From Dichetophora obliterata (lineage: Eukaryota; Arthropoda; Insecta; Diptera; Sciomyzidae), in assembly GCA_963920525.1 (NCBI GenBank), contig OY986438.1, positions 78,582,560-78,646,559 of the forward strand: a stretch of 64,000 nucleotides of DNA, written 5' to 3'. A program made the translations under genes and the position numbers. Of the stretch, positions 1 to 11,390 are shown one piece after another. The notes under the pieces were generated by a model. It ran no database searches and was not told the DNA's origin. It worked only from the letters and a program-made list of their open reading frames with translations. Position 1 is the first letter of the stretch. Each line of letters starts with the position of its first letter.

Positions 1-690
1 AATCGTATATTTACTATTTGTCTCAACAAACTCGCCTTTACTATGGTTTGTTTGCATATGCACAGTGTCAGAGCTAAAAAAAATTTCCACGCCCATATAC
101 TGCTTTGCACTATCGGTGCATACAACACTTGTAGTTGGATAAAAATATTTTTTAAGCTAAAGCCAAATATCTGCCTTAATTTTTGAATTTACCTGAAATG
201 TAAGAAAGTGAGTATTCTTATTGAATCTAGAAATTTTATAATGAATATTACAATAAATAAATGTTATTTAAATTAACATTTATCTTAAAAAAACAGGCTA
301 CTGCAATCTTCTTTACAAGAAATGCCTAGAACTAATATTGCTATTTGATCTGTTATACGGCCTCGATTGTATTTTCTGGTGGTCAAACAAGTTTCATCGA
401 TCTGAATTGTTTTGCCTTCACTACTGAGACGAATATTAGCGTGGGATGCAACAGGTTCTGCCACTTTTCTACAATAACTATAATAGTCTATAACAATGGA
501 CACACTAAGTTCAGATTCCTTATTGTGGCGACGCAAATTTAGGAGATGTTTATAAACATCCATACTATCATTTTTAATACAAAACAAAATAGCACTGCCA
601 GCACGTCTCAAAAGTCAATACGGCAAAAGTTGCCATCAAATACAGTTCAAATGCTTGGATTCACTGTCTTCCTGCAGCCTTTCTTTTGAG
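1..690 (-). pseudogene. Merlin (IS1016/IS1595-like) DNA transposase remnant, cut by the window edge
   Basis: Translated on the minus strand, 285-611 reads as the middle of a Merlin DDE transposase. The first catalytic-acid motif IDET lies near 390-402 and is followed by the family signature RKYNRGR. After about 85 bases without good coding, positions 1-200 resume with residues like the second catalytic region (VVCTDSAKQY) and the NHSKGEFV stretch usual before the third acid. The reading frame is broken around 200-290 and in the 5' part (610-690), so this copy is dead or has an unrecognised insertion. The C-terminal end lies beyond base 1. Merlin elements move by cut and paste. Family assignment rests on these motifs only. 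Confidence 0.68.
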
Positions 691-781
691 CCTTTCTTTT
701 TTTAACATGGACTGGAACATCTCCACCTCCATACAAGTTTTTTCTCAGTGCAATCTTCAACAGCCATTGGTAATCCGCAAC
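691..781. other. Short unassigned stretch left of RTE copy 1
   Basis: This is flanking DNA between the Merlin remnant and the 13-bp target duplication at 782-794. I see no gene in it. Confidence 0.4.
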
Positions 782-1013
782 AACCAGGAGGAATTACTTA
801 CTTACTTATTTGGCGCTGCAACCGTCCTCTACTTGGTCTTTCCAACGAAGATGCGGTCGTCCTCTTCTGCGTTGACCGCCGCTGGGTACCGAATCGAATG
901 TTTTCTTTACTGGAGCATAGTCTTTCATGCTCTGTACATGACCCAGCCAGCGAAGCGGCTTGATTTTAATGCGTTTGACTATGTCGATGTCAGCGTACAG
1001 CTCATACAGTTCA

Positions 1014-1706
1014 TCATTCTACCGTATTCGGTACTCGCGTATTATGGCCAATGATATCGATGTCATCAGCATACGCAAGCAGCATAGCACTCCTGTAGAA
1101 TATTGTGCCACTATGTCTCAGATCAGCAGCTCGGATGATCTTTTCCATCATTAGGTTGAAAAAGTCGCACGATAAGGAATCACCTTGTCTGAAACCTCGT
1201 TTGGTAATAAATGGTGGGGAGAGGTCCTTCCCGATTTTAACTGCGCTGCTGGTGTTACTCGGTGTCATCCTGCAAAGTCGTATTAGTTTTGCAGGAATAC
1301 CAAATTCAGACATGGTGGAGAACAGGTGCTTCCTTATTGGGCTGTCGAAGGCGGCTTTGTAGTCGACAAAAAGATGGTGGGTGTCGACTTCTTCTCCAAG
1401 ATTTGTCGTAGCATGAAAATCTGGTCGGTGGTGGACTTTCCAGGTCTGAAGCCACACTGATAAGGCCCGATCAGTTCGTTTACAATGGCACAGATAGTGG
1501 GATCGCCTTTCTTGTGGATTGGGCAGAGCACACTGAGATTCCAATCGTTTGGAATGCATTCTTCCGACCATATTCTGCATAGAAACTCGTACATTCATTT
1601 AAGTAGAGCTTCGCCTCCGTTCTTAAACAGCTCAGCAGGTAAGCCATCAGCTCCCGCGGCTTTGTTATTTTTAAGCCGAGCTATAGCTGTCAGAACTTCA
1701 TCATAG
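1014..1706 (-). pseudogene. RTE copy 1 reverse transcriptase remnant
   Basis: Two overlapping minus-strand frames give the RT fingers and palm. They include GPYQCGFRPGKSTTDQIF, the VDYKAAFDSP motif, RGFRQGDSLS and the catalytic AYADDIDIIG. A frameshift near 1370-1430 splits them. After IIGH the sequence jumps directly to the C-terminal STEYGG region (about 1040), removing the thumb and much of the 3' domain. RTE proteins carry an apurinic-type endonuclease and an RT in a single ORF. Here only parts remain. Confidence 0.8.
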
Positions 1707-2375
1707 TCGGGCAGCGGAACCTCAACGCTGTCATCCGAAATTGGGGTTTCCGGAATATCATCTCTATTGGCAGGATTGTTGTCAGCGGTGCCATTTAGAA
1801 GCTTAGAGAAGTGTTCCCTTCCTTGCAGGAAGAGGCCCCGGTTTTAAAACAATCGGCAAGGCGTCTTATTTTTTCGAAAAATTTTCAGGCCTCATTCCTG
1901 TCACCATACATCTCAATCTTCTCTTGCTCGCGCTTTTCTGCCTCTCTTTTTTTCTGCTTGAAAATACGTCTCTCTTCCCTCCTCCTTTCTTTGTACTGCT
2001 CCTTAGCCGCGCGCGCTACAAACGACTGCAGGGTGGCTTTGTAGGCGGCACCTTTCTCTGCAGTGGCGTCGCGACACTCCTGGTCGTACCACTGGTTTCG
2101 GCAAGGGCGGTGGTAGCCAATCACTTCTTCAGCAACTGCACGCATGGAGTTGGAAATGTGTGTCCCCTGCGCACATATATCATCGATTAGAGGAGTGCTT
2201 TGAAGCAGGAGTGAGAGTCGAGTGGCGAAAGCATCGGCTGTCTGTTTCGATTGCAGCTTGTCGACGTTTAGCTTTCTCTGTGTAGAGTTGCGTGTATTCT
2301 TAGCTGCGCACAGATGTGTAAGGATCTTGGCTGCAAAAACACCACGGATCGTGCGTGCATTCAATACACTGGAAG

Positions 2376-3313
2376 CAGGCCTGTAGCCAGACCAAGAAGA
2401 CAGAGGGGGCAGGCATGAATATTGGGGGCAGTTTTTAGTTTTTTCATTTAAATAAAAAAAAAACAATTTTTTGACGTGTGAAATGAATGCATTACACATA
2501 TTTATTAAAAAACAGTTAATTTTATAATATTTACATGGATATGTAGATCTTTTTATACATGAGATTAATACATAAAAAATAATATAAAAATTAATTCAGG
2601 ACTTTGTAATGAAATGAATGTAAAAATACAAGATTTATTACGTGTGGCTAGAAATATATGAAAGAGTAGCGAAATGGGCTAAGATATGTATAAGACATTT
2701 TTTAAATAAAACAAATAAAACAATTGAATTAACCCTTATCCGTCGCTTGCATCAAATTGATGCAAATTTTTTATTCAGATTTATATATTAAGAACAAACA
2801 TGCATGTTTTGATTTAAATCTTTTAATTCTTTAAATTTTTGCTAGAATTAAGATTTGCAATTTTTTCTTAGTTTAAAATTAATAAACATTCATCATGCAT
2901 AAAAAAAATTTAAAAATTAAAAACATTTCAATGAATTATATATTCTTTTGCATCTGCATCAAATTGGTGCACAACGTGCTTTTCATTTCTAGAAAGTTCC
3001 TATGGATGCGGGTTAAAAAATTATTAAAATTCAAATCTTATTTTTGGTAGCAAATGTAAGCGACCCAGTAGAAATTTGAATTTTGTTAAACAAATTTCAT
3101 ATACATATCCAAGTCATGAATAAGGTGAATGTGTATATTTTTTGTTATTTTAAACTAAACTAAACTAATTTAAAAGCAATAAACAAATATATCAACTAAA
3201 TGCATATTAATTATTCATTTAAAGTTTTTCATTGTCTGATTTGGCCAGGGGGGGGCAAACGGTTGTAGTAGAGGGGGCATTGCCCCCCTTTCCCCACCCT
3301 GGCTACAGGCCTG
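2376..3313. mobile_element. Non-autonomous hAT element (938 bp) inside RTE copy 1
   Basis: The ends form inverted repeats CAGGCCTGTAGCCAG / CTGGCTACAGGCCTG. A perfect 8-bp duplication, ACTGGAAG, flanks them at 2368-2375 and 3314-3321. Eight-base duplications and CAGG ends are hAT features. The interior is AT-rich with G-runs next to both ends and has no transposase ORF. The terminal bases match those of hAT-2 at 45584-47442 (CAGGCCCGTAG), which suggests that the same transposase family mobilised both. Confidence 0.9.
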
Positions 3314-3404
3314 ACTGGAAGAGTGCCTTCCGTCGATCAAAGCGTGATCAATTTGGTTTTTTGATCAGGGGACATCCAGGTGGATGAATATTGAGATACT
3401 TGAA

Positions 3405-3875
3405 TCAAGTGCTACTTAAAATCATGTCTCGTGCTGCGGCGAAGTCAATCAGCCTTATTCCGTTATCGGAGGTGTTGTCGTGGAGGCTGAACTTTCCGAC
3501 TGTTGGACCAAATATATTCTCCTTGCAAACATTAGCGTTGAAGTCACCAAGCACGATTTTTACGTCGTGACGGGGGCAGCGCTCGTAAGCATTTTCAAGG
3601 CACCCGTAGAAAATTTCCTTGATCTCATCGTCATTGTCTTCTGTCGGAGCGTGCGAAACCCGAATGCAACCCTGTCCTTTCCATCGCATTTCTTGGATAG
3701 CAGTGATATCAGCTTTGTATCTTTCCAAGACATCAGTCAGTTGGATAGAGGCACCCTCCCAATTAAGGGTTCGGACATTGCAGGTGCATATCCGTAAATC
3801 AGTATCAGTTTTTCGTTTGCGGCAGTCGTCATCAGATTTGGGGATCAGTTTTCTTATATTCTTATTTGTTTTCAT
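3405..3875 (-). pseudogene. RTE copy 1 endonuclease N-terminus with internal deletion
   Basis: The minus-strand frame starts MKTNK at the 5' end of the element and contains CNVRTLNWEG and the catalytic glutamate region IQEMRWKGQG. It then jumps from GCIR to SHAPTED, skipping about 60 codons that copy 2 keeps. It goes on to LGDFNANV (catalytic Asp/Asn) and stops after LSST. A six-residue insertion (YGCLENAYERC) is also present. Confidence 0.75.
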
Positions 3876-3895
3876 TGAAATGAACCAGGAGGAAT

Positions 3896-6800
3896 AGAAG
3901 TTTTTTTTTAAATTAATTTAATTTCTTCGGAAAAAGCTATGGCATTCTCTTTAGTTTCCAAAATTCCATGAAAGAAATAGAATATAGAAAAATTCTCCAA
4001 CTTCAAATGATGTGAAGTGGATGTGAATTGAGTGGATGTTTATTATAAATGTCTAATTTAATTCACACAAAATACTTGTTTTCGTTAACACTTTTGAAAT
4101 CACTTTAAATTAACACTCACCACGGGATGGCTTGGTCAACAATAACTTCCGATTGATTAAAAAAATAACGTTACTTATTAAACAGCAGTAAGGCATAGCC
4201 AGAAAAATAGCATCTTTTAAAAAATTTTCAAACTTTTTTTTGTCATAAACATAATCATTTTCTCAGTCGCACTTGCATTACCGACGCAACGATATGCAAT
4301 CAAGCTTAAGTGTCGAAATAAAAACACGTATAGAGTGTAACAAAATACGCGCAAGAAAGATTTTGTTAAATAAAAGCGATATAATATGTTTTCCAATGTT
4401 TCTCCATTTATCATAAATGCATTTTTTGGCAAAGGGTCATATAAATCGCAGTTGGCCGTGACAACATTTGCATTTGTTAATGGCATAAGCGAACATCAGC
4501 TATTTGATTTAATAAAATTTAAGGCATTGTCCAAAACTGATCAACTAAAAGTTTTAAATTTTTTTCGCTGGCTAGAAAATCCTATTCATTCATATAAATA
4601 TTACAGCTACAATGTTGCCTAAAGAACAATTATTTATTGTAATGGTGATATAAGAAAATTTGGAATAAGAATACAAAACAACTAAGGTAAATATGCTTGA
4701 ATTAACAACTTTCTGTACAAGGGCAAATCATTACATTATAAAAAATACACCATAAAAGATCAAATAAATCATATATATTATATACCAAATGAAAGCTTGT
4801 TAGATTACCAATGTTGGGTATGGTGTTGCAAGATAAACCATGAGATCTTATGTTGACAGAAAATCGTCCTATGTACTAAGATCTACCTAACAAGAATCCT
4901 ACTTGTTGACTTTAAAGCGAGCCACTCTGATATTGAAGGCCTCAGAGGCCGCTCTTTTTGAAGATAAATTAAAACAGTATACTTATCAAATTTTTATTGC
5001 TGAGCTTGGACTCCAAACTCGACTATCTCGACTTTGCTTTATAAATCAAAAATGTTCAGCTTATATAATAAAATTACAATAAATTCTTACTTCTAAAAAC
5101 ACACCCACTTTCTAGTCCCTTTTCAAACATTAATTTCTGTATATTCTTGTAACCAATCACAATTCTTTTGTTACGACAGAAATGTTGAAATATGCACTTT
5201 CAAATGACATAGTTCAAACTCTCAGTGCTTCTTATTTACTCTGATTGATTTCATATTGTTATCTCAAGATTTAAGAAATAACAATTATGAAAACAATCAT
5301 TTCATCAGATGCCCCACTCCATCGAACAATTCTTATGAAATTTTATTTCCACACATTTCCTCACATGCTGACCCACATGTGCGCGTTGTAATATGATCTT
5401 GTCTTTTATTATTTTTAATTTCAAACTGAAGTGGCCCCTCGCGTTGACCCACTGGCTAATTTATGATTCATTCATCATTTTGTTTTATTTATTTTCTGTA
5501 ATTGTTTATTTGTCGCTATTTACCAAGATCGTATTACATTCACATGTGCTCAGCATTTCAAGGTTCTGACGTTGGTTGTGACTAGGTGTTATGCACACAA
5601 CAATTATCACTTTTTGGCATCTTATTAAAAAAAATTAATATGAATTGCAACAGAGATGATAAAATCGAAAATGATAGTACGAACTCATAAAATTAATCAA
5701 ATTGGTTTACGTTTACACGATACATCAATTAAAATTTTTTTGCATCAGTCATTTCATTCAAATGCGCAAAATGTTTACCAAAAGTTTCGGTTTCGGTCAT
5801 ATTGAGGTCGAATAGCTGAAACTAGTCGAAACTGGCAGTAACCGAATATTCAGTCGGACACTACTACCAAGGGTAAGCACAATTTTTCGCAACTTTGAGG
5901 ATATACGGCACGGACTTAGAAAACATAGTAAAAATTTTTATATAAAAAAATCAATTGCATTTTACTATTATGATTACAATTAGACTATTACGAACGAAAG
6001 ACTAAACAAGACTATGACGTAGATAATTAAACTTAAAAAAATCAGCTTTTTAAAATTGTATTTATAAACTTTAGCTGCGTTCCGTTCGCTTCAAAAAAAT
6101 CCAGATTATTTTTTTAAATTCAAAGAAACAACAAAAATAATAATCTTATAACAAATAGGCCTTGACAGCTACCTGTTTTCTCACGAGCTGCGACCATAGA
6201 ATGTTAAACAAAAGAAAACAAAATAAATAACGTGTGTGACACACATTGGCCGCATTCAGCGGACTCAACAATTGCACTTAAATTATTTATATAATTGGAT
6301 AATAATATAAATTAAATTAAATAATTTACCATTTTTCTGACGTCTAGAGTAAAACACATCTAGAGAAAAACATCGTTCACTAAGGTATCGCTTCCATAAT
6401 AGTTCACAACAGTTTTGAACGACACGTTCTCATGACACCTATAGTTTTTGTACCATGATTGTTTGAATTTAATTTTGACTGCAACGGTAGTGCCCTCTAC
6501 GAGTCGTTTTTCTTGCCGTTCCTTTGAGAAAATTTGTTATAGCGATTATATTAAGGCAAAAGGAACGCAGCTTTTATCTCTTGAATTGGACCCGACACAA
6601 CTCTTAAATTGGTCCACAAATTAGAGTTTAGAACACTCTCAAACTTTTCTGCTGGAACTGTAAGAATAAAAGAAGCGTGTGAAGGTTTATTCCCTTTTTT
6701 TTGCATGAACAAAATTAATTTTGACTCAACAAATTATTATGTTTGATAAACGTCAATACATTTCCAACAGTTGTGTCAAGCTTTTTTCCTTTTCAACACT

Positions 6801-7077
6801 ACCCTCAAGCTTGATAGATTTCTAGGCTCAATAGGAGTCAAGTCACTGCAGTGTTCTTGTTCAAAGGCGTGACTGAGGGCTGCTCGGCCTGAGAAGTAGA
6901 TTCAGCTGATAATTATTATTTTTATTTTGAGATAGTATGGTCTTCTTCTGATGAAAAGATTGTTTCTGTCCCGGAAGAAACAGTCTGTGCCAATGAAAGT
7001 GGGATATTTCCGGAAATTCCGATATAATCAGTTACATTTTTCCAAATAGCTTAATTTTTTTATAAAGTTCATATGGG
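3896..7077. other. AT-rich stretch with no recognised gene
   Basis: No ORF here resembles a known family. A 78-codon frame at 4386-4622 has no recognisable domain. I found no clear inverted ends, LTRs or RNA genes. It may be intron of the K2P gene or unassigned repeat. Confidence 0.4.
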
Positions 7078-7358
7078 GAAGCACGATCAAAGCACGACTT
7101 GGAAATACCAGAACAAGATGCATGAAACATTTGCTCGAACAAGGGGTTCAGAATATTTTGGCTTTTGCAAAGTTCGTCTGAAAAACAAGCAACGATATTT
7201 TCTGCAGAAAAATAGCCCGTTTAATTTTTGAAAAATGGGCAAATGCAAAATGTGCTTTAAGGGTTATTATCTTTAGGCAGTGTGTGCAGTTAAGTAGAGA
7301 AAAAACACTCACTGAGCTGAAATTTAACAAATCGCCGCACAAAGAGGAAACCAAACTA
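7078..7358 (-). mobile_element. 5' fragment of the LINE-2 family
   Basis: On the minus strand this matches the 5' UTR and the start of ORF1 of LINE-2 (53940-54240). Both read LVSSLC, then THCL, KAHFA, and QMFHASC in the PHD-like finger. It carries an internal deletion of about 20 bp that removes two finger cysteines. Only the 5' part of the element is present, whereas LINE remnants usually keep the 3' end. Later deletion or rearrangement must have removed the rest. Confidence 0.75.
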
Positions 7359-7774
7359 CATTAAATTTCAAACTTCATCAACTTTAATCCAAAATTATTA
7401 TTTACTCGAACAGCTAATAATTAATGTTAAAGTACAATCTTATTTCAAAATATTTTAAAATCTTAAACGACCAAAACCGCCCGAAATATAACATTTTCAT
7501 TGATTTGTAGCGTTAAAAAGGGGCGTGGAGACCCATTTTAAACGTAGTTGCGGACAATAAGCATACAAACTAAATTACCAACTTTAGTGTAACCTTGTCC
7601 TGATAATTACAAACACAACATAAAATTTTGAAGCAATTCGGACGCTTCGTTCTTGAGTTGTGAAATTTTAAACACATTGCGTGAATTTGTTTTATATATA
7701 GATAATGTATACTGCGTTTTTACTTTGGTGTTTTGTAATTCTTATTTGTAAATTGTGACACTTTCTTTTTAAAG

Positions 7775-7901
7775 GTTATGGTCATATTTCTCCACATACA
7801 GATTGGGGAAAAGTTACAACTATTTTCTATGCAATTGTTGGAATACCTCTAATGCTGCTATGTCTTTCGAATATTGGTGATGTGATGGCCACATCTTTCA
7901 G
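7775..7901 (+). CDS. Two-pore-domain K+ channel exon: selectivity filter 1 and TM2
   Basis: The exon follows the acceptor tttttaaag and ends at the donor gtatat. It enters in phase 1, completing a Gly codon, and reads GYGHISPHTDWGK, the end of pore loop 1 with a GYG filter. The hydrophobic TM2 helix FYAIVGIPLMLLCLSNIGD follows. K2P channels are plasma-membrane leak potassium channels with two pore loops and four membrane segments per subunit, acting as dimers. The preceding exon (TM1 and the front of P1) was not found upstream in the window. The frame continues across an 80-bp intron into the next exon with no disruption. I cannot tell which insect K2P paralogue this is. Confidence 0.93.
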
Positions 7902-7981
7902 GTATATTTAATTAGCACTTTTGTAGCTTTAATTATAACTTCTTTTCTTTCACTAAATGCCTTTTTTTTATGAGCAAACAG

Positions 7982-9138
7982 GTTTTTGTACTGGCGCGTT
8001 TGCTGTTTTGTATGCACACGAACATCAAGACGACCGCGTAACCGGTCTCGTCCACGATCAGCGCGTTCACAACGCTATTTATCGCGATCGCAACCACCAC
8101 CACTCAGACGGTCAATGAAGGCCACTCAACGTTCTGCAGCTGACTCCGGAATCGGAACTTCAATTGGTTTACCACATGCCTATTCCGATCCTGAACTATG
8201 TACAGCTGGACGCACCGAATACGGTCGAGACTATGAATACGGACATGAAAAACTTCGTATAATGAATAGTAATAGTCGTCAACAGCAAAACATTTCTGTA
8301 CCTACGTCGCGTCGAGAAGGATATGCTTCTCGGATTAATGTGGACTACTACCACGGGGAGAACCTCATACATAACCAAACCCTCAACAGAGGTTCTCGTT
8401 ATAAAAATCGGCAAAAAAATCAACGTCAAATGCGAGACCGGCACACCGTGGAACGTGAGCGACACCTATGTCGTTCCAAACAAAAATTTGATTCAATGGA
8501 GGAGTTAAATAGTCTTCCTCAACAAGCAAAACGTACTCTAAGCGTACGATCAGTACGCTCTCCAAATATGCGTCAAAATGATGATGCAGCCCGCGAGGTG
8601 AAAGAGTCTTTTCAGCCTCGTGAATTAAGCACCATGCAGTCTCATTTTATACTTCGTGGTCGATCAATGCCAAATACACCAAAAGTTCGGGATAAATCTG
8701 ATTCTCGGTGTTCTACAAATTACCAAGATGTGAATGAGAAAATGGTGCGTAAGACGCCAATTATTTCTAATCGCTACGCTATCAACGAACTCGAACATCG
8801 CCAAAGCCATTCAAAGAACGTATTGCGTAGCCAATCAATGCCACGATCAGCTCTTCTTAAAAATAATTACAAAAACGGTATTGTTCCTCCAAATGACATT
8901 AGTCAAAGACGGCAGAGCTTCAACCAACAATATATTGCGCAATCATCTCGATTTGGTAATCGTCTGGAATTACCCGAACTAGCGTTCTTGCACATGAAAC
9001 GTGAACGATCACCACGTTATGAAGAGTATGATGAAAATTTCGAAGAGTGCTATTTCGATGACCATGAAGTTGACGATTCGTATAATAATCCCTCTCCGCA
9101 GCAGTATCGAGCCAAGGATAAGCGCCGGGAAAGAACTG
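7982..9138 (+). CDS. Two-pore-domain K+ channel exon: large cytoplasmic TM2-TM3 loop
   Basis: The reading frame continues from the previous exon (AG+G, Arg) with FLYWRVCCFVC, the end of TM2, then about 375 residues of Arg/Ser-rich, low-complexity loop. Many RS, RSMP and RSQSMPRS motifs in it look like possible kinase or 14-3-3 sites (inference). The donor is placed at ACT-G|gtccgt because the exon then joins in frame to the next one across a 62-bp intron (9139-9200). Reading on instead meets a stop at 9144. A long loop between TM2 and TM3 occurs in only some insect K2P proteins. The frame is fully open, consistent with selection. Confidence 0.9.
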
Positions 9139-9200
9139 GTCCGTAACAATTCCATAAATTCCCTTTTATATTATTGGTAATAAAACTTTGTTCCATGCAG

Positions 9201-9485
9201 AACGTTTGCCACCATCACCACGCATAATGTCCCCTATGGGTTTCGCTGTCAAGCGTCAAGTGCGTCGTCGTCCTAGCTATGATTATGACGATAATTCAGC
9301 GTTTGGCGATGAGTGGAGTGATTATTGTGGAGACATTTCTCCAAAGGATCGTCCAGTTCCAATTTGGCTCTGTGTTTTTCTTGTAATAAGTTATATACTT
9401 GGCGGTGCCGCACTATTTGCTAACTGGGAAAAGTGGTCGTTTTTAGATTCAGCATATTTTTGTTTCATCACCTTAACGACAATAG
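9201..9485 (+). CDS. Two-pore-domain K+ channel exon: TM3 and start of pore loop 2
   Basis: The exon begins after atgcag and reads ERLPPSPRIMSP and a Tyr/Asp-rich stretch. TM3 follows (IWLCVFLVISYILGGAALF), then the pore helix WSFLDSAYFCFITLTTIG. It stops at G|gtttga, inside the first Gly codon of the second selectivity filter, in phase 1. This is the same codon position and phase as the boundary in pore loop 1. The next exon should begin with the rest of a GFGD- or GYGD-type filter. None was found up to base 64000, so TM4 and the C-terminus lie outside the window or have been lost. Confidence 0.93.
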
Positions 9486-11019
9486 GTTTGATTTATTGAG
9501 AAATACATTTTATATATGCATACTTAAATGTTAAGAATCCAATAATTTTATGCCTGGTCCAAGAAAGATAGACATATTGATTGTCATTTTAGCATAAAGT
9601 TCTGAATTTAAACATTATTTCTCTTGTATCAAGAAAAATAGTAATATTTACGAATAAATTTCAAAATTTTTAAAGCTTATTTCAAGCGTATGCTTTCATT
9701 ATAGAAGAATCAAGAAAACTATTATCACTTGAAGAAAATTAAAAGGTAAACTCAAGAAAAAATATACTAAGCTTTGCAAAAGATGTTTCTTGGACAAAGC
9801 ATATTTGCATCGACAAAGACATTTTATATCTTCTCGATACAAGAAACATAATAGCTAAATTAAGAATTTTATTAGTGAGAACCAGTAGCCTCCTTGCTTC
9901 AAGAAAGAGAATAATTTCCTTTATTTATTTATTTTAGAATCAAACTCTTATTTTATATTATTTTAAGTGGATTTAAATTGATATTTAATTTTTTTTTTGT
10001 TTTTCACTGTATGCAACCGAAAGTAAAAAATTATTATATCTTCCTTTTCTTATTACAGAGTTCCAAATTTTAATGAAGGCATGGTCATCTTCAATTTAAT
10101 GTCGACATACAAATGTTGTTGCTGTATTAAAGAAAATTATAAACCAATTATAAATGTTTCGAACATTTCAGCTCGACCAATTTGACACATTAATTGGCCT
10201 CAGTCAAAGAAATAGATAACATATAGTAACTTTACAGAGGCAAAAAAAACGATCATTATATGCTTGAAACAAACAAAAAGGCTATCGGATTTCACTCATG
10301 CGAAAAATTCCCACTTCAGAAAATTTTTTTCGTATCGAGAAAATATAAAATGTCTTCGTCTAAGAAAAAATAACTCAGACTAAGAAACATTTTCTGAAAA
10401 CTTTAATTTTTCTTTCCCGATTCCCACTCTATTATGATATCGATACTTTTTAATTTTGTTTTCCAATTATACTTAAGAAGTCAAACTATAACATGTATAT
10501 GAAATAAATACACCAATATTATTCATGTCTCCAAAAAAAATCATGAAAACATGCCTTTTTCGGCTTTAAAACAGTTCCATCCCCTTATTGAAGAGCTAAG
10601 CTTTTTACGAATCGTTTTGTGATTTACTTGAGTGAAATCTCAAAAACACTTTTATTCGAATCCTTTTTCATAGAATTGTTGTTGCTTTTTGCTTGCATCA
10701 TCACCATCGTTCTTTAGGTGTTTTTTTTTTCCTGATGTGAATAGGTTTGTGTTGTTGTTGCTGCATATTTTTTTTTTTGTTTTTTGCATTGTGCAAAGGA
10801 AATATTAACAAGTACGTTGACAAATACGTTTTGTGACAGAAAAAAGATGACATCAATTAATATGGAATTAACAGCATGATATCGGCAAGGTATCTAAAAT
10901 GCTATTTAATTTGTTTCGTGTGTGTGTACATTCTTTAACATTTATTTGGATCATTTCTAGAAAACAGAAAGGTTATGTCTTTTAAGCGAAATCTACTAAA
11001 ACAGCTCAGCTTGCAGCAA
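9486..11019. other. K2P intron sequence with an inverted repeat
   Basis: This is the start of the intron after the third exon. It is very AT-rich with many TCAAGAAA-like words. Two arms of about 70 bp, at 9781-9847 and 10323-10397, are imperfect reverse complements; both contain GACATTTTATAT followed by CTCGATAC. They suggest a decayed foldback or MITE. I see no coding exon. Confidence 0.55.
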
Positions 11020-11024
11020 GTCAT

Positions 11025-11159
11025 GCAATTCTGTAGGAACTTCTGGTCTTTAGCGGTGACCTGGAGGATTGGCCATTATTTATAAGCACTTTTGAAAATA
11101 GCAATCAAGTTGCCAGCTTCACTAATGCAGAAAATTTAATGCGTCTACAAACTTGTCTG
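11025..11159 (+). pseudogene. Bel/Pao gag N-terminal fragment (DUF1759-like)
   Basis: One frame reads LVFSGDLEDWPLFISTFENS and then NAENLMRLQTCL, matching the conserved start of the Pao-family gag capsid region (F.G....W..F...F, then NAE...RL..CL). It is cut at the RTE insertion site, and the same frame resumes at 18293. Confidence 0.85.
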
Positions 11160-11390
11160 GGAAACTGGGGGCGATGTAACAATGTAACATGTCTGACTGT
11201 CTCAACCTGGCGAGACCAACATAATCTTTGTGAAATCGCCTCAAGTCGACTCAAACCTCCACGTGGTGTTTCCTGGGCAACGTCAAAACTGACAACCGTT
11301 AGTTTGGCGGCTAATCACAGCGGCGGGCCTCCCTAGGCTTAAAATAGGTTGAGCGTCAGGTTTGAAGCCCACCCGTAAAAACCCATTTCA

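Larger units (their letters stand above)
795..3882 (-). mobile_element. RTE-clade non-LTR retrotransposon, copy 1 (deletion derivative)
   Basis: The element runs on the minus strand and is bracketed by a perfect 13-bp duplication, AACCAGGAGGAAT, at 782-794 and 3883-3895. Its 3' end is the TAAG-repeat tail usual for RTE (read as ttacttac at 795-806). Decayed coding shows the endonuclease start (3405-3875, IQEMRWKGQG), the linker (1885-2300) and the RT with FRQGDS and YADDIDIIGH (1040-1600). Compared with copy 2 it starts about 230 bp later. It has also lost most of the endonuclease (joined after GCIR) and about 450 bp after YADDIDIIGH. A hAT element interrupts it at 2376-3313. It cannot code for a working enzyme. 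Confidence 0.88.

Noticed and set aside
4386..4622. 78-codon plus-strand ORF
   Set aside because: No recognisable domain, no neighbours to support it and AT-rich context; an overlapping antisense ORF of similar length also exists.
8196..8982. Several antisense or shifted ORFs across the K2P loop exon
   Set aside because: They are shadows of the Arg/Ser-rich coding frame with no domain of their own.
10059..10187. Exon-like stretch after ttattacag that stays open for about 42 codons in one frame
   Set aside because: It lacks the GFGD/GYGD filter and a TM4 helix required of the next K2P exon, so the open frame is probably chance.
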